Source: Dromaius novaehollandiae
Lineage: Eukaryota > Chordata > Aves > Casuariiformes > Dromaiidae
Length of the DNA: 64,000 bases
Assembly: GCF_036370855.1 (NCBI RefSeq)
Contig: NC_088112.1
Location: 20,204,469-20,268,468 of the forward strand
Direction of reading: 5' to 3'
A model generated the notes under the pieces. The model ran no database searches. It was not told where the DNA came from and saw only the letters and a program-made list of their open reading frames with translations. The translations under genes and the position numbers were made by a program. This document shows, in pieces, positions 29,687-41,600 of this stretch. The first letter of the stretch is position 1, and each line of letters starts with the position of its first letter.

Positions 29687-32600
29687 CTAAGAACAGTGAA
29701 GAGAGTTATCTGTAAACAAAGGGTGAATTTATAGTCATATATAAAATGTAAAACATCACAATATTGGCTTAGTTTGTTCTACTTGAATGATTTAATGCAA
29801 GTTAACTAACACAGCGACCGCGAGCATTCAGATTAATTTTCCTGTTTAGTTTGCCCCCAGAGGAGCCAGGAGCATTCACGGCTCAAGCAAGTGCCCCAGC
29901 GTCACTATTCAGTCCTCGCGCCAACCAAGTGCCAACGTCAAAGCTGCTGCTCCGTAACCTCCTCCACTACGTTACCTCTCAGGAAGAGCAAAGTGCTGCT
30001 CCTTACAGAAGATGCTTCACTCACCTACAATCTAGGCACTGTATTTCTGATGCAAAAGGAGCAGCTATGTTCATGGCTGGCATAAATATGGGCCGAGGCC
30101 ACGAGACTCCGAGGACTGGTGGCACCAGCTCCCACGAGTCCTCCCCCATCCTACGGGCTGCTCCAGTGCAGAGCCCGGTTGCTGGTCCCCCTGCCCCGTG
30201 CGAGGGACCGGCATGGGCTGGGGGACCTGCTGGTGGGGCACGCTTCCGAAAACCCGGGGCATGCTGCACGAATGTTTGGCCTTGCAGTACCCTTATTAGC
30301 TGTGAAAGAACAATCCCCACTTTTTTCTTGCAGAAAGTGGCCCTTGCCGTGCCCCCACCGTCCCTGCACCTTGTGACTGGTACGCTGGTTTTGCTGCTGG
30401 AAGAGCACACTGTTACGGGAGCTGAATCCAAATGAACAGGCCTCAACCCACTAAATACGGAAAAGGAGGTCATTTCTCACCACCCCAGCACTAATGGCAC
30501 CCAGCCAAGCGTCTCTACTCCTGGGGTGCTGAATGGGGTAAAGGGGCTCTTGTGGGGGTGCTTAAAGACCATAAAACGTGGCGTGAGCACACTTCTGCCT
30601 GCCGCACGAGCAAAATGAGCCCCTGCACGTGGCCAGGTACGTGGGTGCCATCCGGGCGCGGGACTAGGTGTCAGAACACGTCAAAGCACGTGGCCCACCA
30701 CGCACGTGAGCGTCTGCTGCATGGCCCAAGCTGCACCGGGGACGTGCGCTCAGTCGGACACGGTGTGCCCACCCAGCCCCTCTCGGGGAAAGGGGCTGGG
30801 TGATGCCCTGCCAGGACGTCTCCTGCCCTCTCCGAGGAACACCTGGGAGAGAGGCGGCAGGATGCAGTACGCTGGCCGGACACCTCTCGCTAGTTCATTT
30901 TTGGCTTTCCTTCTACAACAAAGCGAGTCCACCCAAACTCTTACGGAAAGAACGTTTTTGTGGTCCATTTTGTACCGCTTTCCTGGACTCCTGCAGATTG
31001 CATCTACTCACTTTTTCTGCAGCAAGTTTTTGGTCTCAGGCTAGACTTAACATCTCTGAATTGCAAGATACTCTACATTCATTCCCACAGGACCTCTAAT
31101 GATGGTCCAGTGACACGGCTGATTGCAAAGTGCTCAACTGCTCTGGGCTGAGCAGGAGCAGAAACTCCTTTCCGGAAAAAGGGAAGAACATGGCATGGGC
31201 CTGGCTGGAAGAAGACATGGGCTGAGGCTGTGAGGTCCCTTTTCTGGGATGTTAGCCTAGGGGTGAGCCTGAGAAGCCGTACGTGGCTTGTAGTTTCTTT
31301 ATAACTCATTGCTATTTGGAGGGTAAATCACCTTTTAAACTGCTCCTCTGTTGACTAAGCTAAGAATAAAAGATAATCATAGTGCCCATGGCTTTCCTGG
31401 GCAAGGAGAGATTGCTGTGAATCGTCTCTTGGGAAGCAGAGCTACAAGTACAAAATGCAATGTAGACGGATACTAGAGAGAGCGATCAGACAGAACAAGA
31501 AGTATCCGAATGAACCTATGACCAGACCGGTGCTTCAAAAGCCTCACTTCCACGCTGTCTTTTAACGGAGCATAACAGATAGAGCTGGGGGGAGATTTAT
31601 CCACAATAAAGACTGCATAGATAAGTACCCAAATAGTGGCACCTACGCTGGTGTCTTGGTGACACCAGCACCCGCAGAGCCGACGCGGCCAGGTGGGCGG
31701 CTGGAGCCGTGGCTGCTTCCCCAAACGTGCTCCATGGAAGCAGCACGTTCACATTCCCCATCTGTCCATACCTCACGATCGTGGTGCTTCAAAAATACAA
31801 GTCCTACGTCAACCTTTCTATAACAGGATTTGGGAATGATTCCACCACATCCCTTGGCAACTCCACTTTTCGGGATCCCTGAAAGCGGCAATATTTAGCC
31901 TATGTTTACCCGAGTGCCAGGTGTCCCCTCGTACACTGAGATCACTTTTACTCTCCCTGGGTATTTAGTTAGCACCTTGTATGTTGTCTTAAAGGATTCT
32001 GTATTGAGCATTCTGGGTTTCCTGCTCTTCGTGTGACAGATCTTTTACATCACCTGCTTCGAAGCCTCTAGAGCATCTTAGTATGGAGTTAAGCCATCGA
32101 GTTCCCTAGATGTCACCTCACTAACACTGAGGGCAACGATTCCTCTGCTGGAGGTGACCCTGAGGACTTCACAGCCATCCAGCTAAAGCAGCCAGGAAAA
32201 CCATCTTCCTACGTTCAGCTCCCTGCCTCAGCCGTCTCATTTGAGGAAAACCGATCAAATGGAGAGCTTGCAAAAGCAGGCACACGCCTGCCGTGGAGCT
32301 TACTAGTGAAAAACCAGACCGTGTCAGCATGTGCATTAGCTAGTCCAGCACTAAATACGACTTTGCACTGGATGTGAACAAGAGCTGCAGTATTACTAGT
32401 GCCATAGTCAGCCACAGTGACCCAATTACTGTGATGTGAAACACAACAGCCCTGCTACGCTGACTATCTAACACTGAGCTTATTCTGCATTGGCTGTAAT
32501 TTTACAGCATAGGCAAACCCTGGGAGAAGTCGTATTTTCCCCAGACATTTCAGAAGTAGCTGCGGGAAGAAGAGTTTCAAAAACCTATTTATAAGATGAC

Positions 32601-35600
32601 AGGCACATATCCATCAATTCACTGATCTGATTCTATTTAAAAATACAGACAAAAAGCAGAGCTGATGTTACAGACTACTGATTAAATGAACTCTTTAGTG
32701 GCCTATAGTTAACATGTTTATTATTCAGCTAAAGGCATATCTATATCTATCTATGTATATATCTATCTATCTATCTCCCTGCCCCTTCAGCAACCTGGAC
32801 CCGTTTGCCCCAGGGAGGGAGAGGAAGGTGAAACCTCCGAAGCAGAACATGCTGTTTGAACCAGTTAAACGTCTGCTGGCCTGGAAGGGAAATTCTCTGG
32901 TGGAAGTTTCTCCTGGCAGGTGTCAGCACCCGAACACACAGGGCAGAAGCCCTTGAGCTGGCAGTAGCACATTAGTACTGGAAATTGCAGACCGGCTGTT
33001 ACTAAATGGTATTTGAGTGGCAAAGGTTAAAAACAACATTGAGCAAGCATGCCAAGGTGTAAGAGCAGCTCAGCATCCGTGTTAATTGGGAAGCAATGCA
33101 AAGTGTTAGCGCTGGAGCTGGATTAAGAGCGGTCAAATGAAGTAGGAGCGAAGCGGCAAGAGCTGCCCGAAGAGCTGCATCGTGCCCTGCACTACGGTAC
33201 GGGAGGTGTCAGCTCAGTGTTGGTCTCCGTGTAACGCCTGAAATGCTTCACCTGTAATACATCAATACTTTCAGGGAAAGTATTAGTGAGGCATTAAGGG
33301 AGTTCTGACCAGTTTCTTAAGTAGGAAAAAATGGTGCTGGAGTGACATCAGCCACTGTACAAAATGCAAGCGTGGGCTGCTTCTAAGCTACTATTAAGTA
33401 GTAAAAAATGCCCAGAGAGGAAGATGAGGTGCTTGCTGTTTCACAGCACCCAGAAGTACATGAAGGACTTTGTTCAGCCTCCTCCTTCCTGCCCGGCGAC
33501 ACTGAGCTCATGGCCAGCAGCGGCAAAGCTCCTTCGGGACATCATCAGCTGAGAAAAATCAGGTTTGTGGAGGGCGGCTAGTCTCGGACAGTTTGGATCA
33601 GTCCCAAGCTGTTGGGTATCACTTGGGCTGCCGCTGAGGTCAGTGACCAAGCAGGGTCAGGACTCGGGGTGGCTACATTTCGGGCAATGAGATTCAGAGA
33701 GATTAAATGATTTTAGGCAGCGCTAGCTGTGATAAGCACACTGTACAACACTTGCCCTTTTATGTAACGCCAACACCTTCCAGATTTTGCTAGACAGACT
33801 CCTTAACGTGCTGGCATGTTGCACTGTGCTAGGGACGGCAAACCTCTGCTGAGGCTGCCCCTCTCCTTGCTTGGGTGCCCAGGCCCGGGGGGGGCACGAG
33901 CTTTCTCTACCTGGATCCATCTGGAGACACTGAACCAGGTCATATTTATTCGGTTCATGCTTTAAGATTTGCTATTGCCTTTCTGTGTCCATTGCTCAGG
34001 AGCTCAAGGCAGGGACTGCTTGCAAAGCGTCGCGTTGCTTGAGGTTATCGTGCCCCTAACGAATGTGGGCACAGTAAAAGCTCAGGGCCACTTGCTGAGC
34101 CAGCAAGAGGTGGATCAAAAATACATGGTTAGTCCCAGGTGTAAACAGGAAAAAGAAACACCTCAACTACCCACTGCTGGCCCTGGAATGGTCTTTTTGT
34201 GATAGGGAATCGTTGAAAGGGGAATGGAGACCCCGCACGCAGCAGGGCTCTTCTTGAAAAAGGGCAGGGATGAGAAATGTCTCAACACCAAAAAAGAGAA
34301 ACTTCAACACCAGGGAAGTAAGTGACCCAAAAGCACGTAAAACATGATGTTGCCTGCCAGGGTGAGAAACACAGGGCGAAGTTTGGACCCAGCAGCTCGG
34401 ACAAGCGATGCCGCTTCCGCTCTCGCGCCCCGGGAAGCAGCAGCCGGAGGGCAGGGAGCCCGGAGAGACCCCCGCCGGGAGCGCGGCGCGCCGGGAAGCA
34501 TGCACAGAGACGAAACCGCACCCGCGGGAGACACCCGGCCGGTTCCCGATACACACCTGCACGGGCCGCACCAGTCCGTTTGTTGGTTGAGGCCAAAGCG
34601 AGCTCGGCATTTCTTAGGAGAGGCAGGATCTGAACACAGAAGCATGCGTGGCGGAGAGTGGGCAAGGCAGAGGCACAGAGAGGAGGAGCGGCAGGAGGAA
34701 GAAAAGATGCAACGTCATTTTAGCCACTTAGCACATAACTAACACACTACAATCCAGTTTGGCTGCAACGCACCTACGCCGGCACCACCTCTCCTGCAAA
34801 AAAGTGATCGTTAGGCAAATATCAAGGATCTCGTCTAGCAGGCGGGAGAAGGAGGAGGTTTGGGAAGCGGCCTCCAGCTCGAAATTTGGTGGATTTTGTT
34901 CTTGCTCGCTTGCGTTTCCCTAGCTCAGCCATCTCCTTCCCAAAGCCGCAGAACTCAACCCCAGCATGGGCAACCACCGGGAAAGCTGCCGCTCCCTGCG
35001 GCACAGCAAATCCCTTCCTTTGGGAGGAGCTGCCAAACCAAGCGGCCGGCGAGGGCCTCCTGCACGTGCGTCCCCCCCCGCGCCGCCCCCCGCGAGGCCA
35101 GAGCCGTCATGGGGAAAAAAGAGGAGGAAACGTTGCAGAAGCAGGTGGAAAGCAGAGGTAGCACCAAGGAGCTCTCAGCCTGGGCAACGCTACGCTGCCT
35201 CCCCAAATTCCCCTTCAGCGCTCATGGAAAAGCTGTTCTCCGCGGCCTTTCCCAAAACGCTGCGGTGCTGCTGTACAAATACGGGACTGATCGGGGTGAG
35301 GCCCTGTTTTCTTTTAGGTACATCATGTTTTTTTTCCCCTTCTAGTGCTGTAAGTGGGATCCAAACAGCATATTTCTGCGCTAGCTTCCGACCTCCTCTT
35401 TCAGATACCACCAGTGTTTCCTGCTGTACCATCAGCAATCGTTTTCCAGTCCATAATGGGTGAAATTATTATTTTTATACCACACATACAACATATATAA
35501 TATAAGCCTAAAAGCTTATATTTCCCTTATCAGTCTAGGCACTGAAAGAGAACAGCAGCGTGAACTAACCTGAAGATATTCCTGGGGCGCCTTTACGGAG

Positions 35601-38600
35601 CTGCACGGACAACTCCAAGCAAAGAGCTCACCCGGAAGCGATTAATGAAATCATTGACATAAGCTGAGCTGTATGAATTAATGCCGGTTGCAGGATGCTG
35701 CTTGCATGGAAATGCAATCCACGGCTGCAAGGTTAGTCAGCCAGAGCTGGACTCCCACGTAAAAACCAACCGGCGAGCCATCCCAAGGCATGCAGCCACC
35801 TCCTTGCACCTCGTGCAGCAGCCCCAACGGCTACGAAACCAGAACCTACCCGGGCGTCCGCCGCAGCAAGCTGTTTTGGAGGCAGCCCAGAGCCTGTTGT
35901 CTGGCTAAGTAATTTCATCAGAAAGTACCAAGCGGGGATTAACCAGCAGCTGAGGGGTGGGAAGAGCTCTCGGGCAGGCTGCGAGGACCAGGCGAGGGGT
36001 GCCGCGCTCCCGGGCCGATGGGGACCCTGGGGCAGAGACTTTTTTTCCCTGGTATGGCAGAAATGCTTCCAAACGCAACGTGGGAATAGCCTTGGATGAG
36101 GCATGGGGAAATGTGCGGGGAAACACCTGAAATCTGCCAAAAAGTTTCTAATAAGCAGAATTTTGCCCAGTGAAGAAACCTCTCATGCTGCTGCATGGGT
36201 TTTTAGCATGACTTGACTTGAACTCGAGGTCACTTTGAGAAGAAAACCGATTTTTCTGGGCAGGCCCATAGGTAATCCTCATGTCTTTCCCTGCGTTTAG
36301 TCCCCCCCAAAATATTGATGCATTTGAAAGGAGTTTTCTTCAACTAACTGTATCTACGGGCCAACGGGGGCATTGGTTTGAGCAGATTAGCTTTAGTGAC
36401 AGCTTAGATGAAGTTACGCACTTGCCGAAACCTGATCTTTTCAGTTTTCATGAACTACCCATGCTCTAATTCAAACATGTGCTTATGAGTAAGTCACAGA
36501 AATGTTAATTTACTGTGCCTTAAAAAAAAAAAGTGTATTTCTTTAGTTAAGATCAGCAGAATAAAATAAAACATGGTAAGACATGACAACTGCTTTTCCC
36601 TTGGATAATCCACTCCGAGCAAAACCAAAGTGACGACTACGGAGGAACGCGCTCGACTCAGCACCAAGCCATTTACCTGAGGTGGAATCCTGCTGCTTTT
36701 CCCGTGTTCGTCTTTTCTTTTTCCCCTAGGACACGAAAGGAGAAGACCATTAGTCTGTGCTCCCAGAAGAGCGAGGATGCTCCCGAGGGCAACCGCCGCG
36801 GGGGCCCCGGCACGGAGGTCCGTGGCTCCCGGACCCTGAGCACCCAGTTTTGCTCATGCAGACACTCCTTTTTTTCCCCAAACAACCCAGTTCAATACCC
36901 CCGAAAAGAAATCCGGTGGGAACTTTCAAAGCAACTACCACAATCAAGTGTTTGCACAAATGATTACGGCTGTCATTTAAATTGCACAGATTTATTCTGG
37001 GCATGTACAGCAAAAAAAACCCCCTAATTTCCAGCATCCCTGAGCCCCAAGCCAGAGGGGTTTTGACTAATCCCCAGCATGCCAAAACCACTGCACTTCT
37101 CCCCAGCGTGCTGCTCCCCAACGAGTTTGGGCAAGGTCAGAGAGCGATAGGTGCCTCCACGGTCGCAGCTCTGCTGACACCACAGCTGTGCCCTGATTTG
37201 CACTGCAGTCTGCAAAGAGACAATTTCTGCAACCGAAAGCAATAAAAAAAATGGGTCATCTTTGCAGGGCGTTATTTTGCATGATAATCCATCTCCGTTG
37301 CCGAATTCGAAGAAGCAGCGGAGTAAATCACAGCGAGGTTTCGCCGGCGCTGCGCGGCAGGAGGCTGAGCGAAGGGTACCCGGGCAGGAACAGCCCCGAC
37401 GCGCTGCGGGGCTGCAGCGGCCCCGAGCACGCCGGCGGATGCCCACGGGCTGCGGGGGCCGGGGAGCGCGTTACGGCGTACAAACCGCAGCTCAGCTCTT
37501 CAGAAATACACCTAAAAGGTGCGCAGCGCTGTCAGCTCGTGATTTTTACTGAAATTCTAGAGATGGGAGCTTTTCTTACTGAGGCTCGCGCTGCTGTGTG
37601 AGAAACGTGACTTTCGTTTCAAAAACACGGCAGGTTTCCGTTAACCTCCAGGATTGCAACAGAAACCTCCAGCGTCTGGGTCCTCCCAGGCTCAAGCAAG
37701 CAGGAGCGACCACCGAGACGCCCCGGTGCAACGCGTCCTCCGGAGTCACCTCCCCCTGGACTGGGAATCGCCCATGCAAGTGTGCTAGAGCTTTTAGGCA
37801 AAAATATAACAAAACTATAAACACTGGCCTACCCCGATGTGTGTAACATGGGAATCGGAACCTTTTTTGCTCTAATTAATAGAATTAAACAAGATTTTCT
37901 GCATGCAGCTGAGGCAATACGATCTTGCTACTCTAAGGTCTCGCTGCTGCTAAAAAGCCCTTGGCACATCCCGGTGCCTTCCGCCGTCCCCATCTCCAGC
38001 GCCTGCTCCGCGTGCACGCCGGGGCTTTACCGCTGAACACAAAGCGCCGCGTGGCTTCTTCCCGGGAGGAGCATTCCTCATTCCAGTGGGAAAGACGGTC
38101 TTCAGAAAGTCCCAGAGACCGTTTTTTGGGAAACCCCTCTCTGCCCTTCCACAGCTCAGGACCCCCCTATCATTCTTCTGTTTCCTTCATGCATTAACAG
38201 GAAAACACAATGTTTTCCCCAAATTGCCTCTCCACGCCAGAACACACAACGCTCGTTACATCCTACGGACTTCATTAACGAGGGCACGGGAGAGCGGGAG
38301 CAAATCTGGCGCGCGTGAAGAAGGCAGCTGGCAGCGCCGGCCCCGACCCGTGACTTTTTATATGACTCCTTGTGGTTTGAGTGAAGGTGGAAAGCTCCTA
38401 ACCGCGGCGAGCTCTTCTGCCGTGGGGGAGCAGCCGAGCTTCCTGCCCGCTCTCGGCGCCGCGTGCCGCCGCGCTGACCTACATTCCCCCTCCCGCGCGG
38501 AGGCCCCCGGGGAGAAAGCCTTTCCGGGGGATGCAGCCAGCTCCTGCAGAGGAGGGACCATGCGGGGGGACACGGCGGGTGACGCAGCGGGTCACCCCGC

Positions 38601-41600
38601 CGGAGCGCCTCGGCCGCGGGTGCTCGCCGTCCCCGTGCTCGGCAGGTTTTAGGGCCGTCCCCACCGGCTGAATCCCACCGCTGAGAACCACTGCTGTCTG
38701 ACGAGCTGCTCTGCTCAGCAGCCACTGCCCGGTTTGGGGCTTGCTGCTTCTTTTTTGATCTGGAAAGGGCTTTTTTCTCCAGCAACCTTGGAGAAGAGAC
38801 TCACCAAAGAACTGGGTCTAGCTCGCAAGCCGCCAGCGCAAGCACTATTCTCTGCTTGCTCAGACTGCATTCGAACGCTTTGAGCACAGCGTGCCCGAAC
38901 TGCTTGGGACCGTCTCCTAACGGCAGGTCCGGGTGGGACCGCGGCAGCAGAAGGAGCACGGAGCCGGCGGCTGCCGTCCCGGCGGTCCCCGCCGCGCAGC
39001 ACGGGGACGGCTGCTGGTGAAGCAACCCCACCAAGAGGCCTGCGGCCGAACTCCACGGCCTGCGACGCGCCTGGATGCAGCCCACGCAAAGCAGCTTTCG
39101 CTTTCCTATTTTGCCTTTTTTACATTACTTCCCGCTGCTGTGGGGGCTTCCCTAGGACACAAATTGCAAACGAACCGGGCTGGAGAAGAAGCTTAACTAG
39201 CGAGGGGAGCTTCCCGGCCATCCGAGGCACCCTCAGCCTGGCAAAGCGGTGGGATTCCCCACCACGAAGCTTGCTAAGGTTTAGCAGTTTTGCCGCCTTG
39301 CTGAGCACCTGGGAGCATGGTCCAGCAGACACCCCTGAGCTAGCGTGAAACCTGCAGAGCCGCCAGGGCAGTGCAGGATCCAGCAAATCCCCCCCGAAAC
39401 CGGAGTGCGGGCTGGGGCTTAGCGCCGCGCTACCACGATGATGGAGCTAGCGGTGCCCACCAGGTAATTCGGAGCTCACGGAGGAGGCACCAGCACAAAC
39501 TGAAGAGTTCAGTAAACTCCAACGGCCTTTTTAAGCCTCTCCTGCCTTCTCCCCCGAATGCCAGCTTCTCCCCGTGCTTCTTTTCTGAACCGCGGCCCGA
39601 CCGCCTGCCTCCGCAGGTCATTCACGTCACTTAACGGTTCATCTTGATTCAATGCAAATGCTACTCGTATTTACACGGACCATAAGCAAACTGGGTGTAT
39701 AATCTGTAGTAAAGTATAATGTCCTTGCTACAGCTATGTAATGATTAACAGCCAAAGGGATGCTCAAAATGCTGCTGAGATGGGTATCTCTGCACATGTG
39801 ATTGCCCAAATGATATACGGCACTAGAGCGAGCGCTGAGAGGCAGCCTCAGGAATCACAGCACCAGGAGAAGACAGTAAATCTGGCAGAGGACAGTTGTC
39901 CCATTCACCGGATCACTCCCAGGGTGCTGTGGGTGGGCCGCGGCCGCGGGCGCGTTAGCCACTCACGTAGTTATCCCTGGCGGACCAGCCGGGGTAGAGC
40001 TGCATGTGGAGTTGCCGCTCCTTCCGCGCCAGCTCGTAGTACTTGGCCTGCTCCTCCCGCGACAGCGCGTGCCACTGCAACGAGAAGCGCGCGGTGAGAC
40101 GCGGGGGACCGGCGCTGCTCGGGCCCAGGCAGGCCCTTCTCCCCCCGCCCCCGCCCCGGCCATGGGTGCTATTGCCCCGCGATGCCCCGGCCACGGCGGG
40201 GGCCATCTGACCACCCGGGCCGCTGCTTGGGAGGTGCTTAAGAACAGCAGGGGTAGCTTGCAGCAGGCGGAGCGGCGCTGGTGGCTCTTGCTGGGGACGG
40301 GTGTCCTCCCTCGCCAGCCCCCGGGTCTCACGCTGACCGAGGAGGACGGAGGACGTACCCATGGGACCAAGGTGGTGACACATGTGCTACTCTTAAAACT
40401 ACGAGCTCCCTCAGAGCGGCTTTCTGTCGCCAACAGCGGAAACCCTTCCCTCGCCCGGCCCGCACACCCGGAGGGACGTCTCTGAACACACCAGCGTCAC
40501 CCAAACCCCACACCAGGGACTGACCCACCACGGGCTCGGCTGGTCCTCGGCCACCCCGGCGGTCTGTGGCCACGCGTGGGGCAAGGCCACCGACTGCTCA
40601 GGGCCTTCGGGAGGAGAGGCCTGGTGTGACAGAGCTGCTCGGCTCCTCGGGGACGGCGGAGGGGAAGGTGGCTCTGCCCGGAGATGTCGGCCCCGAGCCC
40701 CGCCTGCTGCTCTCACCCTCCTCCCCAGGATCTGGTTGATGGCCGCGCTCTCCTTCAGGGTGCACTCGGCGATGACTTTCGCCCGCATCTCTTTCATATA
40801 CAACATGAAAGCGTTGAGGGGCTTCTTGATAGTGGGCTTCTTGGCTTCCTTCTCTCTCTTTGGTTCAGGCTGAGGTTTCCTTGGTGCAAACGAAAGAGAA
40901 GCAGTTAGCAGCGCCGGCCGGGGCGGCCGCGGGAAACGCGCGGCGGGCGCTAACCCCCCTCGATCGCAAGCGTTAGCGGGGATAACTCGGGTGCCCGCCA
41001 ACGCGTTAACGCCGCCGGGAGACCCCGGCTCTGCCCGCCGCGGCTTCGGACTCACATGTTCCGGTCGTAGTGCTCCATCTCCTGCTTGCCGGAGTGGGGC
41101 ACGATGGCCGGGTGCGGGATGCCGGTGGTGTGCACGCCGGAGCCCAGCATCAGCGGGTGGGTGAACCTGCGGGAGAGCGGGGGGGGGTCACGCCGCCGTC
41201 CGGGGCCACCCGGCCGCGCCGGCGGCTCGGCTTTCGCTAGGTGGCACTCGGGGCTTGGCAGAGACGCGGCGGCAAGCGGGAGGCGGCGGCCAGCACCGCG
41301 GCGGGTGCTGCCGACGGCGGGTGCTGCCGACGGCGGGTGCTGCCGGCGCGGGCGAGCCAAGCGGCGGGCGGAGGCGCGCGCGGGGCACGCCTGGCACATC
41401 TGGCAAGCCCAGCATCTGGCAAGCCCAGCCCTCCCTTTCCCGACACGGCGACCGGCTCCGTCCCTCGGCGCGGCGGTGGCACCCCGAGAGCGGCCGCGCG
41501 GCCCTCGCCGGCCGGACCGAGCACGCGGCAGGTCCGGCAAGGCCGTCGCCTTCCCGAAAGCGGCCATAAAACCCGGTCTGCGACCCGCGCCGGCCTCGCA

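Noticed and set aside
29851-30435. 194-codon + strand frame in the last TCF7 intron
   Set aside because: No domain, no homology that I recognise and no splice context.
34304-34645. 113-codon - strand frame as a separate small gene
   Set aside because: It is the 73-nt C-clamp exon read through its own donor and acceptor into intron; the real exon is 34557-34629.
40411-41055. 214-codon - strand frame as a complete HMG protein
   Set aside because: Only 40717-40879 is exon; the ends are intron read-through, as shown by GT-AG sites and phase.
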